Positions 63,124 through 64,000 of a stretch of 64,000 nt of DNA are shown here, one piece after another. Every line of letters starts with the position of its first letter. The first letter of the stretch is position 1. The notes beneath the pieces were generated by a model. The model worked only from the letters and a program-made list of their open reading frames with translations. It ran no database searches and was not told the DNA's origin. Both the position numbers and the translations under genes were made by a program. This DNA comes from Flavitalea sp966112615 (GTDB lineage Bacteria > Bacteroidota > Bacteroidia > Chitinophagales > Chitinophagaceae): the NCBI GenBank assembly GCA_966112615.1, contig CBHWDO010000004.1, positions 124,001-188,000 of the forward strand, given 5' to 3'.

Positions 63124-63510
63124 CTATAGCACCTCTTTTCCTTCAATAACTCCGGTATCCTTTTTATTTTCAAGTTCAATAGTCTCTATCTTCTCCGTAA
63201 AGATCAAATCATTATTGGCAGCATGCTCGGCAGCTGCAACAGTATTTTCAACGATAACCATTTCAACTTTATATTCCTGTAAAGAACTTGAAACATCTAT
63301 TGCAATTTTTTTCCTTTCCGGAAGATTTACATCACGGATATAAATTGCCAGTACACGTCCCGGAAAAAGCTTGACCACTTCCCGATAGATTACAGGATCT
63401 TCCTGGCCGCTATCTCCTATCAATACAAAATTCAAATGAGGATATGCTTCAAAGATCTGCCTGATCTCTTTCAACTTATGTCCAAGGTGATCAGCATCTT
63501 CTTTTGATAA
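63124..63510 (-). pseudogene. App1-family phosphatase, 3' remnant only
   Basis: About 129 codons. Encodes the C-terminal part of a phosphatidate phosphatase App1 (DUF2183)-type protein: HKLKEIRQIFEAYPHLNFVLIGDSGQEDP, VVKLFPGRVLAIYIRDVNLP. The N-terminal two thirds, with the catalytic DxDxT, is absent: going upstream the frame meets TAA at 63511-63513 and beyond it another gene on the other strand. Remnant of a deletion or an assembly join. Confidence 0.8.
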
Positions 63511-63700
63511 TTATACTTGCAGTTATGTTGATGGAGACCAGCTTGTACCAAGCGGAGGAGGCATCAATATTACCAGCATGGGGGAACAGGATGGTTTTAT
63601 AACCGGAACGTTCACTATGAACCCCGCAGGTCATGGAGAAGGTTTAAAACAGACCATACTGGTAGAAGGGAAATTCAAGGTGAAAAAAGGGTGGCAATAG
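63503..63700 (+). pseudogene. 3' remnant of a secreted or lipoprotein gene
   Basis: About 65 codons read SYVDGDQLVPSGGGINITS.., GFITGTFTMNPAGHGEG.. and LVEGKFKVKKGW before TAG 63700; this looks like the C-terminal beta domain of a Bacteroidota lipoprotein. No start or signal peptide; the frame closes at TGA 63488-63490, inside the App1 remnant. A good terminator follows, so the 3' end is genuine. Confidence 0.7.
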
Positions 63701-63711
63701 CCACTCTTTTC
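63685..63711 (+). terminator. Intrinsic terminator after the lipoprotein remnant
   Basis: Stem AAAAGGGTGGC / GCCACTCTTTT (one G-T pair) with loop AATA, followed by a T-rich stretch. It overlaps the TAG stop. Confidence 0.85.
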
Positions 63712-63817
63712 TTTTTAAGCCAGCTATCCGGCTGCCAAACCTTTTATAAGAAAGAAATGTTTTTTCTGCCGAAGTTTCAGTTAATTGACACTTTATCAAA
63801 AAGTCAACAACACACAT

Positions 63818-64000
63818 ATGAGAAAATTGGTTTCCGTGCTATTTGCGGCAGTCTGCGGAATTTCCGCACAGGCCCAGCAGGACCCTCTCTGGTTAAGGTA
63901 TCCTGCCATTTCTCCCGATGGAAAGAACATCGTGTTCAGCTACAAAGGCGACCTCTATAAAGTTGCCTCATCCGGTGGTGAAGCCACAGCACTTACACTT
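63818..64000 (+). CDS. Tricorn-like/PD40-repeat protein, 3' end outside window
   Basis: The first 61 residues only. Signal peptide (RKLVSVLFAAVCGISAQAQ), then a beta-propeller start typical of tricorn-protease-like or TolB-type PD40 proteins: WLRYPAISPDGKNIVFSYKG, followed by LYKVASSGGEATALTL. In Bacteroidota such a start usually belongs to a ~1,000-residue S41-type tricorn homologue. The remaining gene lies beyond base 64000. Confidence 0.75.
   Translation, partial: MRKLVSVLFAAVCGISAQAQQDPLWLRYPAISPDGKNIVFSYKGDLYKVASSGGEATALTL

Noticed and set aside
63691..63960. 89-codon ORF near the right edge
   Set aside because: It is another frame of the terminator region and of the tricorn-like gene, whose signal peptide and propeller start are clear at 63818.

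Overview
ORGANISM. The window looks like a chromosomal segment of a Bacteroidota bacterium, most likely of the Chitinophagaceae/Chitinophagales type. Pointers are: several promoters of the Bacteroidota form TTTG-N18..20-TAnnTTTG, almost no Shine-Dalgarno sequences, a TonB-dependent receptor with an N-terminal CarboxypepD_reg-like domain, DUF2490 and OmpL-like outer-membrane proteins, a 7TMR-DISM histidine kinase, an App1-type fragment and a clade-typical PEP carboxylase. The species cannot be named from the sequence alone. I see no phage, insertion sequence, CRISPR array, rRNA or tRNA. LAYOUT. (1) 1-11.6 kb: nitrogen and anaplerotic block: PEP carboxylase (5' end outside the window), OmpL-like porin, ammonium transporter and both glutamate synthase subunits. 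(2) 11.6-23 kb: all branched-chain amino-acid genes on the minus strand as two operons, leuA-leuC-leuD-leuB and ilvD-ilvB-ilvN-ilvC-ilvA. The ilv operon is preceded by a previously unmarked 34-codon Val/Ile-rich leader ORF and an intrinsic terminator, a textbook attenuator. (3) 23-29.6 kb: a helical-repeat protein, a LuxR-type two-component pair, and a translationally coupled pair made of a YiiX-like permuted papain-fold membrane protein and a NAPE-PLD-like metallo-hydrolase. (4) 29.6-45.4 kb: sulfur block on the minus strand: moeB-rhodanese, metZ, osmC, TonB receptor, DUF2490 protein, and the assimilatory sulfate operon cysH-cysD-cysN-cobA-cysJ-cysI-(siroheme synthase::TauE/SafE fusion). The operon starts with a 22-codon leader ORF ending in four cysteine codons and a stop. 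A shared 23-bp palindrome sits on the cysH and DUF2490 promoters and just upstream of the TonB receptor. (5) 45.4-64 kb: accessory genes: lipoprotein, methionine aminopeptidase, secreted PHP-like protein, S41 peptidase/nitrilase/broken GNAT/DUF3298/WYL-regulator run, DinB, two YdeI-like paralogs, DoxX-like and MpaB-like proteins, KatG with an OxyR-like site, VOC protein, methyltransferase, M61 peptidase, two decapitated gene remnants, and the start of a tricorn-like protein. HOW IT WORKS TOGETHER. Ammonium uptake and GltBD supply glutamate for the Leu/Ile/Val transaminations. The cys operon reduces sulfate through APS (no APS kinase gene is present in this window) to sulfide, with its own siroheme supply, and MetZ can put sulfide into homocysteine. 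Control seems largely leader-based: Val/Ile codons for ilv, Cys codons for cys. A further property is the presence of short repeat islands (GGGCTGAAC-type units and 7-8 bp tandem repeats) that begin exactly at, or within 3 nt of, the stop codons of about ten genes.
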